In this document: in pieces, positions 16,256 through 25,279 of the stretch
How the letters are laid out: each line of letters opens with the position of its first letter
Position numbering within the stretch: position 1 is the first letter of the stretch
Assembly: GCF_003173775.1 (NCBI RefSeq)
Contig: NZ_CP029552.1
Coordinates: 5,477,001 to 5,541,000, forward strand
Reading direction: 5' to 3'
DNA: 64,000 nucleotides
DNA from: Methylobacterium sp. 17Sr1-1
Lineage (GTDB): Bacteria > Pseudomonadota > Alphaproteobacteria > Rhizobiales > Beijerinckiaceae
Notes under the pieces: model-generated
The model's database searches: none
What the model saw: only the letters and a program-made list of their open reading frames with translations
Told to the model about the DNA's origin: nothing
Position numbers and translations under genes: made by a program

Positions 16256-16690
16256 ATGACCGAAAACGTGCATGAGCTGCGGCCCAAGGGGCCGGGCCCC
16301 AAGCTGCCCGACAGCGAGAAGGTCACGGTCAATCTCGGCTTCGTCGATCTCGGCCGCATCGACCTGATGGTGCGGGACGGGTTCTACGCCAACCGGGCCG
16401 ACTTCATCCGCACGGCGGTGCGCAACCAGCTCGACCGGCAGGACGAGGCGTTGCGCCAGTCGGTGGCGCGCCGGCAGCTCAGCCTCGGACTCACCGCCAT
16501 CACGCGGGCCGAGCTGGAGGCGGCGCGGGATGCGGGCACGCCGCTCAGCATCCAGGTCCTCGGGCTCGCCAGCATCGCCGACGACGTGACGCCGGAGCTC
16601 GCCCGCGCGGCCATCGCGTCGATCCACGTGCTCGGCGCCTTCCACGCCAGCGCCGCCGTCAAGGCGGCGCTCGCCGACCGCATCGTCTGA
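16256..16690 (+). CDS. ribbon-helix-helix (CopG-type) transcriptional regulator
   Basis: A 144-residue protein. The ATG at 16256 is preceded by GGAG with a six-base gap; the ATG at 16250 is an alternative. KVTVNLGFVDLGRIDLMVRD gives the antiparallel strand and first helix, and ADFIRTAVRNQLD the second helix, of an RHH DNA-binding dimer. The longer C-terminal half (about residues 70-144) could be a ligand or oligomer domain. It sits directly upstream of the PHB-depolymerase-type gene and behind a perfect palindrome, so self-regulation and control of the esterase gene are likely. Confidence 0.8.
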   Translation: MTENVHELRPKGPGPKLPDSEKVTVNLGFVDLGRIDLMVRDGFYANRADFIRTAVRNQLDRQDEALRQSVARRQLSLGLTAITRAELEAARDAGTPLSIQVLGLASIADDVTPELARAAIASIHVLGAFHASAAVKAALADRIV

Positions 16691-16716
16691 CCCCTTTTTC
16701 GCACAGGACCGCGATC

Positions 16717-18117
16717 ATGAGCGCATTCAAAACCTTCTCTCCGGGCGGGCTCGGCGCCACCGTCGACATGGCCGAGGTGACCCGCCTCACCCGCGCCGGC
16801 CGGCTGACCGAGGCCGTGGCGCTGATCCAGGGCCGTCCGGCCCCGGCCGAGCCCGCGCGCCCGCCGGCCCCCCCCGCGCCCGCCGCGCGAGCGGCCGAGC
16901 CGGCGGTCGACCTCGTGGCGCCGGCCGAGCCGGGCGGCGCCTGGACGGTCGCGGGGGAGGCCGGCGCGCCCGAGCCGTCTCATCCGCCGCGGGCGAAGCC
17001 CGAAGCCCTGGAGGACAGACCGGAAGCCCTGAAGGGCATGCCCGACGCCATGCCGGGCGTATCCGAGGCCTTGCGGGGCATGTCCGACGCCCTGCGCGAT
17101 CTGCCGGAGGCCCTGAAGACCTTCCGCACGCCGGCCGGGCTGAGCGGCCTGCTGCGCGAGGGCGCCTTCGACGGCTTGGCGGGGAACCTGGCCGGCAACC
17201 TCGCGAGCGGCCTGGCCGGCGGCCTCGGCGAGGGCCTGAAGCCCCGCCGTCCGGTGCCGGTGCCGGAGGGGGCGCGGTTCGAGGAGCGCAGCTTCTCCAG
17301 CGCCGCCGGCAGCCGGACCTACAAGGTCTACGTGCCGGCCGGCCGGGAGGGCCAGGCGTTACCGGTGGTGGTGATGCTGCACGGCTGCACCCAGGATCCC
17401 GACGACTTCGCCCTGGGCACGCGGATGAACGACCTCGCGGAGACGCAAGGGGCGATCGTGGTCTATCCGCGCCAGGAGCGCTCGGCCAACGCGCAGAAGT
17501 GCTGGAACTGGTTCCAGCCCGGCGACCAGGGCCGCGGTGCCGGCGAGCCGGCGCTGATCGCCGGGATCGCCCGGGCCGTGGTGGAGGAGTTCGGGGCCGA
17601 TCCTGCCCGGGTCTACGTCGCCGGGCTCTCGGCCGGCGGCGCGGCGGCGGCGATCCTGGCGGCGACCTATCCGGACGTGTTCGCGGCGGCCGGCATCCAT
17701 TCGGGTCTCGCCTGCGGCGCGGCCCGGGACATGCCCTCGGCCTTCGCGGCGATGGGGCAGGGCGGCGGCGCCCCGCCGCGGCCGGGCGCGGCCGTGCCGA
17801 CCATCGTCTTCCACGGCGACGGCGACCGGACCGTGAATCCGATCAACGGCGAGCGGGTCGTGGCCCAGGCGCTGCCGGAGGCGCCGCTGCGGGAGACCCT
17901 GACGCGGGGCGAGGCGCCGGGCGGGATCGCCTATACGCGCCGCGTCCACGCCGACGCGGAGGGGCGGGGAATCGTGGAAGCGTGGGTGCTGCACGGGGCC
18001 GGCCACGCCTGGTCCGGCGGCAGCCCGGACGGCTCCTACACCGAGCCGCGCGGGCCCGATGCCAGCGCGGAGATGCTGCGGTTCTTCCTGGAGCACCGCC
18101 GCAACGAGCGCGCTTGA
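16717..18117 (+). CDS. PHB depolymerase family esterase
   Basis: A 466-residue alpha/beta hydrolase. Residues 1-180 are low complexity: a Pro/Ala stretch, then repeated EALK/DAL blocks (PEALKGMPDAMPGVSEALRG). The catalytic domain begins near residue 185: LPVVVMLHGCTQDPDDFA gives the oxyanion region, YVAGLSAGGAAAAILA holds the nucleophile Ser (GLSAG, about residue 305), and VFHGDGDRTVNP and GAGHAWSGGS supply Asp and His. This is the esterase/PHB-depolymerase family. No secretion signal is seen, so an intracellular or surface polyester substrate is possible. It follows the RHH gene by 26 bp. Confidence 0.85.
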   Translation: MSAFKTFSPGGLGATVDMAEVTRLTRAGRLTEAVALIQGRPAPAEPARPPAPPAPAARAAEPAVDLVAPAEPGGAWTVAGEAGAPEPSHPPRAKPEALEDRPEALKGMPDAMPGVSEALRGMSDALRDLPEALKTFRTPAGLSGLLREGAFDGLAGNLAGNLASGLAGGLGEGLKPRRPVPVPEGARFEERSFSSAAGSRTYKVYVPAGREGQALPVVVMLHGCTQDPDDFALGTRMNDLAETQGAIVVYPRQERSANAQKCWNWFQPGDQGRGAGEPALIAGIARAVVEEFGADPARVYVAGLSAGGAAAAILAATYPDVFAAAGIHSGLACGAARDMPSAFAAMGQGGGAPPRPGAAVPTIVFHGDGDRTVNPINGERVVAQALPEAPLRETLTRGEAPGGIAYTRRVHADAEGRGIVEAWVLHGAGHAWSGGSPDGSYTEPRGPDASAEMLRFFLEHRRNERA

Positions 18118-18120
18118 GCC

Positions 18121-19836
18121 TCACGCCTTCGGCGTCGAGACCCGCAGCAGCAGCGCGACCGGCAGGAGCCCGACCGCGACGATCAGGAGGGCGGCGACCG
18201 CGCCGTCCTCGTAGGTGCCCCGGGCGGCCTCGCCGTAGAGGTGGGTCGCCAAGGTCTCGACGTTGAGCGGGCGCAGGATCAGGGTCGCGGGCAGCTCCTT
18301 GACGCAATCGACGAAGACCAGCAGGGCACCGCCCAGGATCGCCGGCCAGGTCAGCGGCAAGTGGACCTGCGCCAGGGCGCCGGCAGGTCCCCGGCCGAGC
18401 ACCCGGGCGGCGTCGCCGAGGGAGCGCGGCACCCGGGCGAGGCCCGCCTCGCTGCTGCCGGCGGTGACCGCGAGGAAGCGCACCACGTAAGCGTAGGCCA
18501 GAGCCGCCCCGGTGCCGAGGCCCATCGCGGCGAGCGGGACGCCGACGAGCGCCCGGCTCACCCCGTCGAGCAGGCCGTCGAGGGCGGCGAGCGGCGGCAG
18601 GAGGCCGATCGCCAGGATCGCGCCCGGCACCGCGTAGCCGAAGGTGGCGCAGCGCAGGAGCCAGCCGCGCCAGCGCCCGCCGAGCAGCCGCGGGCCCGCC
18701 GCCACGACGAGGCCGAGGGCGGTGGCGATGAGTGTCGCGAGGCCGGCATAGAGCAGGGTGTTGAGGCTCTCCGACAGGATCGCCCTGGACAGGCCGGCGA
18801 AGTGCAGGCGCTTGCCCGCCTCGACCGCGAGGTAGCCCGCCGGCGCCAGGAAGCCGAGGGCGACCGGCACGAGGCCGAGACCCAAAGCCGCCAGCGCCCC
18901 CGGGCCGGCGAGGACCTTTCGCACCATCCGCCGCGGGCGCTGCGCCGCCCCGGCATAGCCGCGCCCGTGCCGGGCCCGGCGCTCGATGGCGATCAGGCCG
19001 AGGCAGGCGGCGAGCATCACGAGCGCGAGGCCGGCGGCGCCGGGCAGATCGGAGCGGTTGACCCAGGTGTCGTAGATCGAGACCGTGAGGGTGCGCACTC
19101 CCAGAAATTCCGCCGCCCCGATGTCGTTGAGCGCCTCGAGCAGGGCGAGGCTGGCGCCGAGCGCGATGGCGGGGCGGGCCAGCGGCAGGGCGACCCGGAG
19201 GAAGACCGAGGCCGGCCCGGCCCCGAGGCTGCGCCCGGCCTCGACCAGGGTCGCCGACTGCATCAGGAACAGCGCCCGGGTCGGCAGGTAGACGTAGGGA
19301 TAGAGCACGAAGCCGAGGAGCAGGATGCAGCCCGGCAGCGAGCGCAGGTCGGGCAGGATCAGGTCGCGCGGGCGGGCATAGCCGAGGAGGGCGCGGATCG
19401 CGCCCTGCACCGGGCCGACCGGGTGCAGCAGGTCGAGATAGGCGTAGGCCCCGATATAGGTCGGCACGGCGAGCGGCAGCAGCAGCGCCCAGTCGAGCAG
19501 GCGCCGTCCCGGAAACTCGTAGGCCGCGACGAGCCAGGCCGCCCCGGTGCCGACCGCCACGACGACGATCCCGACGCCGGCGAGCAGCAGGCCGGTCTCG
19601 GCGAGGGCGGGGGGCAGGACGTGGGCGAGGAGGTGGGGCCAGAGGCCGCCGGAGCCCTGCAGCGCCTCGACACCGAGGGCCGCGACCGGGGCGAGGATCA
19701 GGAGGGCGGTGAGGCCGGCGGCCAGCGTCCAGGCCCAGAGCCAGGGGCTGCGCGAGCGCGCGGCCGCCACGGGACGCGGCCGGGGAGGCCGCGCGGCCGC
19801 CGGCGGGCCCGACGGCACGAAGGCTCTTCCCTCCAC
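18121..19836 (-). CDS. fbpB: ferric iron ABC transporter permease (FbpB-type, fused)
   Basis: A 571-residue inner-membrane protein with about 12 helices in two BPD_transp_1 repeats. The coupling loops EAGRSLGAGPASVFLRVALP and DAARVLGRGPAGALAQVHLP dock the ATPase. It should move ferric iron delivered by the binding protein encoded upstream. It ends 3 bp from the end of the convergent PHB-depolymerase gene. Its gene is separated from the binding-protein gene by 359 bp holding a palindromic repeat, which may attenuate the operon. Confidence 0.87.
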   Translation of the reverse strand: MEGRAFVPSGPPAAARPPRPRPVAAARSRSPWLWAWTLAAGLTALLILAPVAALGVEALQGSGGLWPHLLAHVLPPALAETGLLLAGVGIVVVAVGTGAAWLVAAYEFPGRRLLDWALLLPLAVPTYIGAYAYLDLLHPVGPVQGAIRALLGYARPRDLILPDLRSLPGCILLLGFVLYPYVYLPTRALFLMQSATLVEAGRSLGAGPASVFLRVALPLARPAIALGASLALLEALNDIGAAEFLGVRTLTVSIYDTWVNRSDLPGAAGLALVMLAACLGLIAIERRARHGRGYAGAAQRPRRMVRKVLAGPGALAALGLGLVPVALGFLAPAGYLAVEAGKRLHFAGLSRAILSESLNTLLYAGLATLIATALGLVVAAGPRLLGGRWRGWLLRCATFGYAVPGAILAIGLLPPLAALDGLLDGVSRALVGVPLAAMGLGTGAALAYAYVVRFLAVTAGSSEAGLARVPRSLGDAARVLGRGPAGALAQVHLPLTWPAILGGALLVFVDCVKELPATLILRPLNVETLATHLYGEAARGTYEDGAVAALLIVAVGLLPVALLLRVSTPKA

Positions 19837-19915
19837 GGTTGTCGTTCGCTCCGGTCGGCTGCGTAGTGATCGATGGGCCTCCGCCCGACCGGTCCTGTCA
19901 GGCTGAAGCGCGGCT

Positions 19916-20094
19916 TTCCCCTCCCCCCTCTGCGGGGGAGGGTGGCCCCTGCGTCAGCAGGGGTCGGGAGAGGGGCAGCGCGACGTTGATCCAGGGGGCG
20001 CCCGTCAGAACGGTTCCGCCATATCCGGAAGCGTGGTTCCCCTCTCCCGGCCTGCTCCGCAGGCCACCCTCCCCCGCGGAGGGGGGAGGGAGAA
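19916..20094. repeat. 179-bp palindromic element between fbpA and fbpB
   Basis: The left arm (CTCTGCGGGGGAGGGTGGCC ... GTCGGGAGAGGGG) and right arm (CCCCTCTCCCGG ... GGCCACCCTCCCCCGCGGAG) are inverted copies at about 85 percent, from 19916-19974 and 20039-20094. It interrupts the iron transporter gene set. Confidence 0.8.
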
Positions 20095-20195
20095 ATCCGG
20101 GCCCCTCCTGTTTCCCGGACAGCCCTGCCGCGAGCGGGGAGAGGAGAAGTCCCGCGCCTTTATCATCTACCGGACCGGATCACGCGGATCGGATC

Positions 20196-21215
20196 TCACC
20201 GGTCGAACCCGACCTTGTCGACGAGCAGGCTCGCCGCCTTGCGGTTGCGGGCGATCTCGACCAGCGAGGTGGTGTCGACCTTGAGCGGGCCGAGGGCCGC
20301 GAGCAGCGGGTCGACCGCGACGCCGGGCTTCACCGGGTACTCGTAATCGGCCTTGGCGTAGAGCGCCTGCGCTTCGTCCGAGGCGAGGTATTCGAGCAGC
20401 TTGACGGCGTTGTCGCGGTTCGGGGCGGACTTCGCCACCACCGCGCCCGAGACGTTGACGTGGGTGCCGCCGCCCTGGAACGTCGGCAGCACCACCTGGA
20501 TGCCCTCGCCCCACTTCTTCTGCTCCGGGCCGCCCCGGCCGCTGCGCATCAGGCCGACATAGTAGGAATTGCCGAGGCCGATGTCGCAGAGATCGGCGAC
20601 GATGTCGCGGGCGACGTCGCGGTCGCCGCCGCCGGCCTTGCGGGCGAGGTTGTCCTTCACCCCGCGCAGCCAGGCCTCGGTCTTGGCCTCGCCGTGCTTG
20701 ACCAGGTAGGCGGCGATCAGCGCGGTGTTGTAGGGGTGCTGGCCCGCGCGCAGGCAGACCTTGCCCTTCCACTTCGGGTCGGCGAGGTCCTCGTAGGTCA
20801 GCCCGGCGAGGTCGCGCAGATCCGGATCGGCATAGGCCACCCGGGCGCGGGTCGAGAGGGCGAACCAGCGCCCTTCCGCATCGCGAAGATTGGCGGGAAT
20901 CGCCGCCTCGAGGGCGGGGGAGCGCACCGGCTGGGCGAGGTCGCGGTCGACGAGCTCGATCAGGTTGCCGATATCGACCGTCATCACCACGTCGGCGGCG
21001 GAGCGGGCGCCCTCGGCGGCGACGCGCTCGGCCAGGCCCTTGTCGACGAACACCGTGTTGACCTTCACGCCGCTCGCCGTGGTGAAGGCGTCGAGGAGCG
21101 GGCGGATCAGGCCGGGCTCGCGGGTGGTGTAGAGGTTCACCTCACTCTCGGCGCGGGCCGGGGCCGCGAGGGCGGCGAGGCCGAGGAGGGCGAGCGCGGT
21201 GCGTGACAGGGACAA
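20196..21215 (-). CDS. fbpA: ferric iron-binding periplasmic protein
   Basis: A 339-residue protein with a signal peptide of about 22 residues (MSLSRTALALLGLAALAAPA). EVNLYTTREPGLIRPLLDAF is the typical start of FbpA/FutA proteins. GNSYYVGLM contains the adjacent tyrosines that bind ferric ion, and NRDNAVKLLEYLASDEAQAL is the conserved C-terminal helix. It captures Fe3+ in the periplasm for the FbpB permease and FbpC ATPase encoded next to it. Confidence 0.9.
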   Translation of the reverse strand: MSLSRTALALLGLAALAAPARAESEVNLYTTREPGLIRPLLDAFTTASGVKVNTVFVDKGLAERVAAEGARSAADVVMTVDIGNLIELVDRDLAQPVRSPALEAAIPANLRDAEGRWFALSTRARVAYADPDLRDLAGLTYEDLADPKWKGKVCLRAGQHPYNTALIAAYLVKHGEAKTEAWLRGVKDNLARKAGGGDRDVARDIVADLCDIGLGNSYYVGLMRSGRGGPEQKKWGEGIQVVLPTFQGGGTHVNVSGAVVAKSAPNRDNAVKLLEYLASDEAQALYAKADYEYPVKPGVAVDPLLAALGPLKVDTTSLVEIARNRKAASLLVDKVGFDR

Positions 21216-21319
21216 GGGGCGTCTCCCGGAAATGGCGCCCTCTTGAGAAGCAAACCCGAAACAAAAGCAAGCGTGTTAGATTTTAGTTGTTTCAATGTAA
21301 AGCGGCCCGGACCTGCCGG
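21216..21319 (-). promoter_or_regulatory. AT-rich promoter region of fbpA
   Basis: The gap between fbpC and fbpA contains the AT-rich run GTTAGATTTTAGTTGTTTC. The inverted pair GAAACAA (21258-21264) and TTGTTTC (21287-21293) may be an iron-responsive operator. The regulator (Fur, Irr or RirA) cannot be told by eye. Confidence 0.45.
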
Positions 21320-22390
21320 TCACGCCGCTTCCTCCTCGGGCAGGACCAGCACCGCGTCCGGCACCAGCGTCACCCCGACGGCGTCGCCCGGCCCGTAGGG
21401 TTCCGGGCCGGGGAGGCGGGCCCGCAGCGGTCCCTCGACCCCCGGCACCCCGAGATGCAGCACGCTCGCCGCCCCCAGGAAGGTGCGGCGCGTGACCTGG
21501 GCGGTGATGCCCTCGCCGGGACGCCCGACCCGCAACGCCTCGGGCCGCAGGCAGACCCGGACCGCCGCGCCCTCGGGCAGGTGGGGGGCGGCCACGCTCC
21601 CGAGCGGCGTCCCGGCCCGGCCGGCCTCGACCCGGGCCGGGATCTCGGCCGCGTCGGCGAGGAAGCGGGCGGCGAACAGGCTCTCCGGGCGACGGTACAG
21701 GGCCTCGCCGGTGGCGACCTGGACGATGCGGCCGCGGCGCATCAGGGCGATGCGGGTCGCGACCGCGAGCGCCTCCTCGGGATCGTGCGTCACCATCAGA
21801 GCGGTGGTGCCGGTGCGGCGCAGGAGCGCCACCGTGTCCTCCCGCACCCGGTCGCGCATGCGCCGGTCGAGATTGGAGAACGGCTCGTCGAGGAGCAGCA
21901 GCCGCGGCCCGGGCGCCAGCGCCCGCACCAGCGCCACGCGCTGCTGCTCGCCCCCCGACAGGGTCTGGGGATAGGCGTCGGCACGGCCCGAAAGCCCGAC
22001 CTGCTCCAGGAGCTCGTCGGCCGCCGCGCGGGTGGCGGCCGGCTGGCCCCTGAGGCCGAAGCGGATGTTCTCCCGGACGGTCAGGTGGGGAAACAGGGCG
22101 TAGTCCTGGAACATCAGGCCGACGCCGCGCGCCTCCGGCGGCACCGCCGCCCCCTCGCCGGCGACGAGGCGCCCGTCGAGCCGCACCGTACCGGAATCCG
22201 GCGCCTCGAGCCCGGCCACGACCCGCAGGAGCGTGCTCTTGCCGCAGCCCGAATCGCCGAGCAGCGCCATCACCTCGCCGGGGCGCAGGATGAGCGAGAC
22301 CCCCGCCAGGGCCTGCACCCGGCCGAAGCGGCAGGCCAGGTCCTCCACCGCCAGGGCGGACGCCGGGCGGGACGGGGCCGGTTCGGTCAT
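21320..22390 (-). CDS. fbpC: ferric iron ABC transporter ATP-binding protein
   Basis: A 356-residue ATPase starting at ATG 22390; upstream in-frame codons do not match the family. The Walker A is GDSGCGKST, the Q loop lies in GLMFQDYALFPHLTV, the signature is LSGGEQQRVAL, Walker B is LLLLDEPFSNLD and the switch His is in MVTHDPEEAL. A C-terminal TOBE-like domain follows (VRVCLRPEALRVG). It powers the FbpA/FbpB importer. It is transcribed ahead of fbpA, with a possible separate fbpA promoter between them. Confidence 0.9.
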   Translation of the reverse strand: MTEPAPSRPASALAVEDLACRFGRVQALAGVSLILRPGEVMALLGDSGCGKSTLLRVVAGLEAPDSGTVRLDGRLVAGEGAAVPPEARGVGLMFQDYALFPHLTVRENIRFGLRGQPAATRAAADELLEQVGLSGRADAYPQTLSGGEQQRVALVRALAPGPRLLLLDEPFSNLDRRMRDRVREDTVALLRRTGTTALMVTHDPEEALAVATRIALMRRGRIVQVATGEALYRRPESLFAARFLADAAEIPARVEAGRAGTPLGSVAAPHLPEGAAVRVCLRPEALRVGRPGEGITAQVTRRTFLGAASVLHLGVPGVEGPLRARLPGPEPYGPGDAVGVTLVPDAVLVLPEEEAA

Positions 22391-22618
22391 CACGGGATTC
22401 CTCGGCGGGCGTGTCGGGGCGTCGCGCTCATACACGGGCCGGCGGGGGTGGGCGAGAGCGGGAGTATGCACCGATCCGGCACGGGGCGCGCCGCCACAGG
22501 GTCAATCGGACGTTAAGCCGATTCGTCGAATCCTGCGCATCGCCGCGGCCCCGATGGACCGGCGGCTCAGCGGAGTTGCGTTGGCAGGCCAACGCTTCGC
22601 CCGCTCAGGCTTTTGTTG

Positions 22619-22662
22619 TTTCGCAGATTTTCGTCGCACAACCGGCGACCACGTCTGCGAAA
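22619..22662. promoter_or_regulatory. 9-bp inverted repeat upstream of hypothetical gene
   Basis: TTTCGCAGA (22619-22627) and TCTGCGAAA (22654-22662) are perfect inverted copies 26 bp apart, just ahead of the ATG at 22691. It may be an operator. Confidence 0.35.
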
Positions 22663-22690
22663 TCGGCGTGTCGCGAAGGGTATCGGGCGT

Positions 22691-23107
22691 ATGCGTAACC
22701 TGTCGGGCGAGAGGAGCGCCGTCGAGGGCGGCACCGTGGTGGCGTTCCGGCGCAAGGAGCGGCCGGCCCGCACGGATCACGGCCTCGATCACGAGCTCGC
22801 CCCCAGCCCCCGGGTCGCCGCCGCGCGGCGCGACCAGCGCAGCCTGATGGACACGGTCTACGAGGCCGGCACCCTGCCGGTGGCGGCGGGCGACCGGGAG
22901 ACCAAGCTCCTGGCCTCGCGCCTGCTCGTCTACGGCTTCCTCACCATCGACGAGGTCGGCGAGGACGGCGCCACCCGCTCCTTGCGCCCCTCCGAGGCGG
23001 TCCGCGCCGGCCGCGAGCGCCCCTGGCGCCTGTCGCGGGCCTCGCGCGGGGTGAGCCTCTCGGTGCCGATCCCGGCTCTCGACGGGTTCCTGTTCGAGAG
23101 GGCGTGA
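22691..23107 (+). CDS. hypothetical protein
   Basis: A 138-residue protein I do not recognise. The codon use is like that of the neighbours, which supports it being real. It is hydrophilic, with a central SLMDTVYEAGTLPVAAGDRE and ASRLLVYGFLTIDEVGEDGA and no membrane segment or cysteine. It is divergent from fbpC and lies just before the IS701-type remnant. The start ATG is preceded by an inverted repeat rather than a clear ribosome-binding site. Confidence 0.6.
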   Translation: MRNLSGERSAVEGGTVVAFRRKERPARTDHGLDHELAPSPRVAAARRDQRSLMDTVYEAGTLPVAAGDRETKLLASRLLVYGFLTIDEVGEDGATRSLRPSEAVRAGRERPWRLSRASRGVSLSVPIPALDGFLFERA

Positions 23108-23133
23108 CGGCGGCGGATCAGCCGCCCGGCCTC

Positions 23134-23545
23134 TTAGCACGACTTGGGCACTTTAAGGTGTGAGGGTAAGCGGAAGCAGTGCTGGCAGCAGGGGCACTGG
23201 ACGGGCGGGAGAAGACCCTCGAAGAGTCGCGCGATGATCGCCTGCGAACGGCCGGCAGGCTCGGCGAAGGCGGCGGTCCCGGAAGCCGACCCCTCGTTTT
23301 CCCCCGCCCCGCGAGGTTCGTCGCGGCGAGGCGACGCTGCTGCAGGTAAGCGAAGGCCAGGCACGTCATCAGCGCGTGACGATGCAGCCCAGTCCACGAG
23401 CGGCCCGCGAGGTGGTCGAGGCCGGGTTCCTCCTTGGGCTGCGGACGCGCCTGCCCGCACACCCAGCGTGCCTTGATCGCCCCGATGGATGCCCGCCGCG
23501 TGATCCGTGCCGGCAGGTCGGCCAGGTCGTAACGGCGTAAGTTCA
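23134..23545 (-). pseudogene. IS701-family transposase C-terminal remnant
   Basis: The minus strand encodes IGAIKARWVCGQARPQPKEE, GLDHLAGRSWTGLHRHALMT and AFAYLQQRRL, the C-terminal part of IS701-type DDE transposases. Near 23240 the frame shifts by one base. The end continues in another frame as AIIARLFEGLLPPVQCPCCQ to KVPKSC. The N-terminal part is missing beyond about 23545, where the AraC gene ends. The terminus TTAGCACGACTTGGGCA overlaps the stop codon at 23134. Confidence 0.8.
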
Positions 23546-24562
23546 GCGCAGATCGTCCCACCATTCGGCGAGGCCTTGAGGGGAGGCGGCGCTTGGCCTG
23601 CCCTCGGCCCATCTGAGGTGGCGGTAGTCGCTCGGCGATAGGCCGTAGGCCGCCTTGAATGCGCGGCTGCAATCGGACACGCTTGAGAAGCCGCAGGCCC
23701 GGGAGAGATCGGAGATCCGACCGCCCTCGTCGGGCCGCGCCAGCAGGGCACGCAGGCGGGCGAGCCGACGGGAGCGGATCTCGCGGGTGACGCCACCGCT
23801 CGGCTCAAAGGCTCTGTAGAGCGCTGAGCGCGACACGCCGATGGCCAGAGCGACATCGTCGGGCGTCGTTCCCAAATGCGCGTCGATGTAGCGTCGTGCC
23901 CGGCGGCGGCAGACCGCCGCGTTGGCCGTCCGCACCGCTTCCGCCGCCGGCGGGGCGTGGCCTGCAAGGGCGAGAGCGAGAAGTTCTGCGGTCACGCGCT
24001 CCAACCGCTGGCGGTCGCCCGCGCCGTGACGAGGCATCTCGTCGAGCGCAGAGTGTAGGAACCCCGTGAGCAGGCGTGCGCGATCCTGCGGCAGAACCGC
24101 ACCGTGCAGGCGCCCGGGCTCGGGCACGGCCGCTTCAATCACGTCGCGGGGGATAGAGAGCGTGATGACGCGGGCTTGGCTTGCCCTCGTCTCCATAGGC
24201 CGGCTCATGTCAATGAGAGCACATTCGCCTGGCCCGACGATCCGAATGCCGTCCGGCGTCCCAACCGCCAGGGCTCCGTCGAGGACGATTTGTGCCGTAA
24301 AATGGTCAAAGCCGCTGCGCAGAACCCGCCGGTGCGGGCGCACGTGCGCGACGCCCCGAAGCCGTCGGTCGAACAGGATCATGCCGCCGAGGCGCTCGGC
24401 CGTGACCGCGACCGCGAAGGTCTCGTCCAGCCTCATCGCATCGGCCGCTGTCGCGTAGAGATCGTGATACGCCTCGAAGCCGCACTGACCGGATGGCGCT
24501 GCCACGTCAGTCGAGAATTGCAGACTTACCGCTTGGCGGCCCATAGCTCCCATTTCGGACAT
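23543..24562 (-). CDS. AraC-family transcriptional regulator
   Basis: A 339-residue protein starting at ATG 24562; a TTG at 24616 is also open. The N-terminal half matches AraC-binding-like domain 2 (AVTAERLGGMILFDRRLRGV, FDHFTAQIVLDGALAV). The C-terminal 100 residues hold two helix-turn-helices: LGTTPDDVALAIGVSRSALY and ISDLSRACGFSSVSDCSRAF, ending AAYGLSPSDYRHLR. It is probably an activator of unknown target. Its end abuts the IS701-type remnant, but both DNA-binding motifs are intact. It is part of the islet at 23.1-26.4 kb. Confidence 0.87.
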   Translation of the reverse strand: MSEMGAMGRQAVSLQFSTDVAAPSGQCGFEAYHDLYATAADAMRLDETFAVAVTAERLGGMILFDRRLRGVAHVRPHRRVLRSGFDHFTAQIVLDGALAVGTPDGIRIVGPGECALIDMSRPMETRASQARVITLSIPRDVIEAAVPEPGRLHGAVLPQDRARLLTGFLHSALDEMPRHGAGDRQRLERVTAELLALALAGHAPPAAEAVRTANAAVCRRRARRYIDAHLGTTPDDVALAIGVSRSALYRAFEPSGGVTREIRSRRLARLRALLARPDEGGRISDLSRACGFSSVSDCSRAFKAAYGLSPSDYRHLRWAEGRPSAASPQGLAEWWDDLR

Positions 24563-24679
24563 AGATCGCTCGACCGATTTATCGTACGTTGCCTCTAGGG
24601 CATAAAGATTGCGCAACGCAAGATCGCGCTCTCGGGAACGCCGTTCCGTCGCTACGCCGGGTATCGCACCCGAGGGGGC

Positions 24680-25037
24680 TTACGCGAGCGATCCGTGACC
24701 CGCTTCCCGCCAGCCCCGACCCCCTCGACGTCATCGCCCGCGAGCTGCACCAGCATTCCCGACCGCCGTTCCAGGCCTGCCCGGCCTGGGAAGATCTGGA
24801 CATGACGGACCCGTGCGAAGCGGGGCTGATGACCGGGCGCAGGCGCTGGTGGAGATGGGGCGGAGCGAGAAGTCAGGCGCAGCCGCATCTCGCGCCGGGC
24901 CTATGATGAGGAGGGGCGCGAGATCACGCCGGCGACGGTCGGGCCTGCCCGCGCCGAGGTCGAGACCACAATCTCCGCCCACTGCAAGAACTGCCACTCT
25001 GGCGCGATCGGTTTCCGTCCGATCTGCCGCCTGATTT
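24680..25037 (+). pseudogene. frameshifted coding remnant of unknown function
   Basis: Three coding-like stretches follow each other in different frames: DPLDVIARELHQHSRPPFQA, then DDRAQALVEMGRSEKS, then RAYDEEGREITPATVGPARA and ETTISAHCKNCHSGAIGFRP, ending at a TGA at 25035-25037. They read naturally as one protein broken by two frameshifts. I do not recognise it. Confidence 0.35.
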
Positions 25038-25057
25038 GAGCACGCTCTTCGTCGAGC

Positions 25058-25279
25058 TTGCGCAGCGTCCCTACGCAACCAGCGGTCAAGGCCATGTGTC
25101 CGAGGCTTCCCGGTGCGACTCCCATGGCACGTTGTACGAGGCGGGGAGGTACTCTTGGCAGCCTGGTCGACGCGATTGCGTTCGGACGACGACGAGTAAC
25201 CCGGGGCAAAGGCGAGCCGGTGGCCCTTGTCCATGATCCACACCAGCGGCGCCTGGGCGAGGATGTCGCTCGGGTATGA
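25058..25279 (+). CDS. small hypothetical ORF
   Basis: A weak 73-codon reading frame with a TTG start. Its end (GSLVDAIAFGRRRVTRGKGE, then PVALVHDPHQRRLGEDVARV) reads like protein, and its stop overlaps the next ATG as ATGA. No family was recognised. It may be a decayed fragment. Confidence 0.2.
   Translation: MRSVPTQPAVKAMCPRLPGATPMARCTRRGGTLGSLVDAIAFGRRRVTRGKGEPVALVHDPHQRRLGEDVARV

Noticed and set aside
22391..22690. Riboswitch upstream of the hypothetical gene at 22691
   Set aside because: An inverted repeat is present but no known riboswitch core or terminator pair could be drawn.
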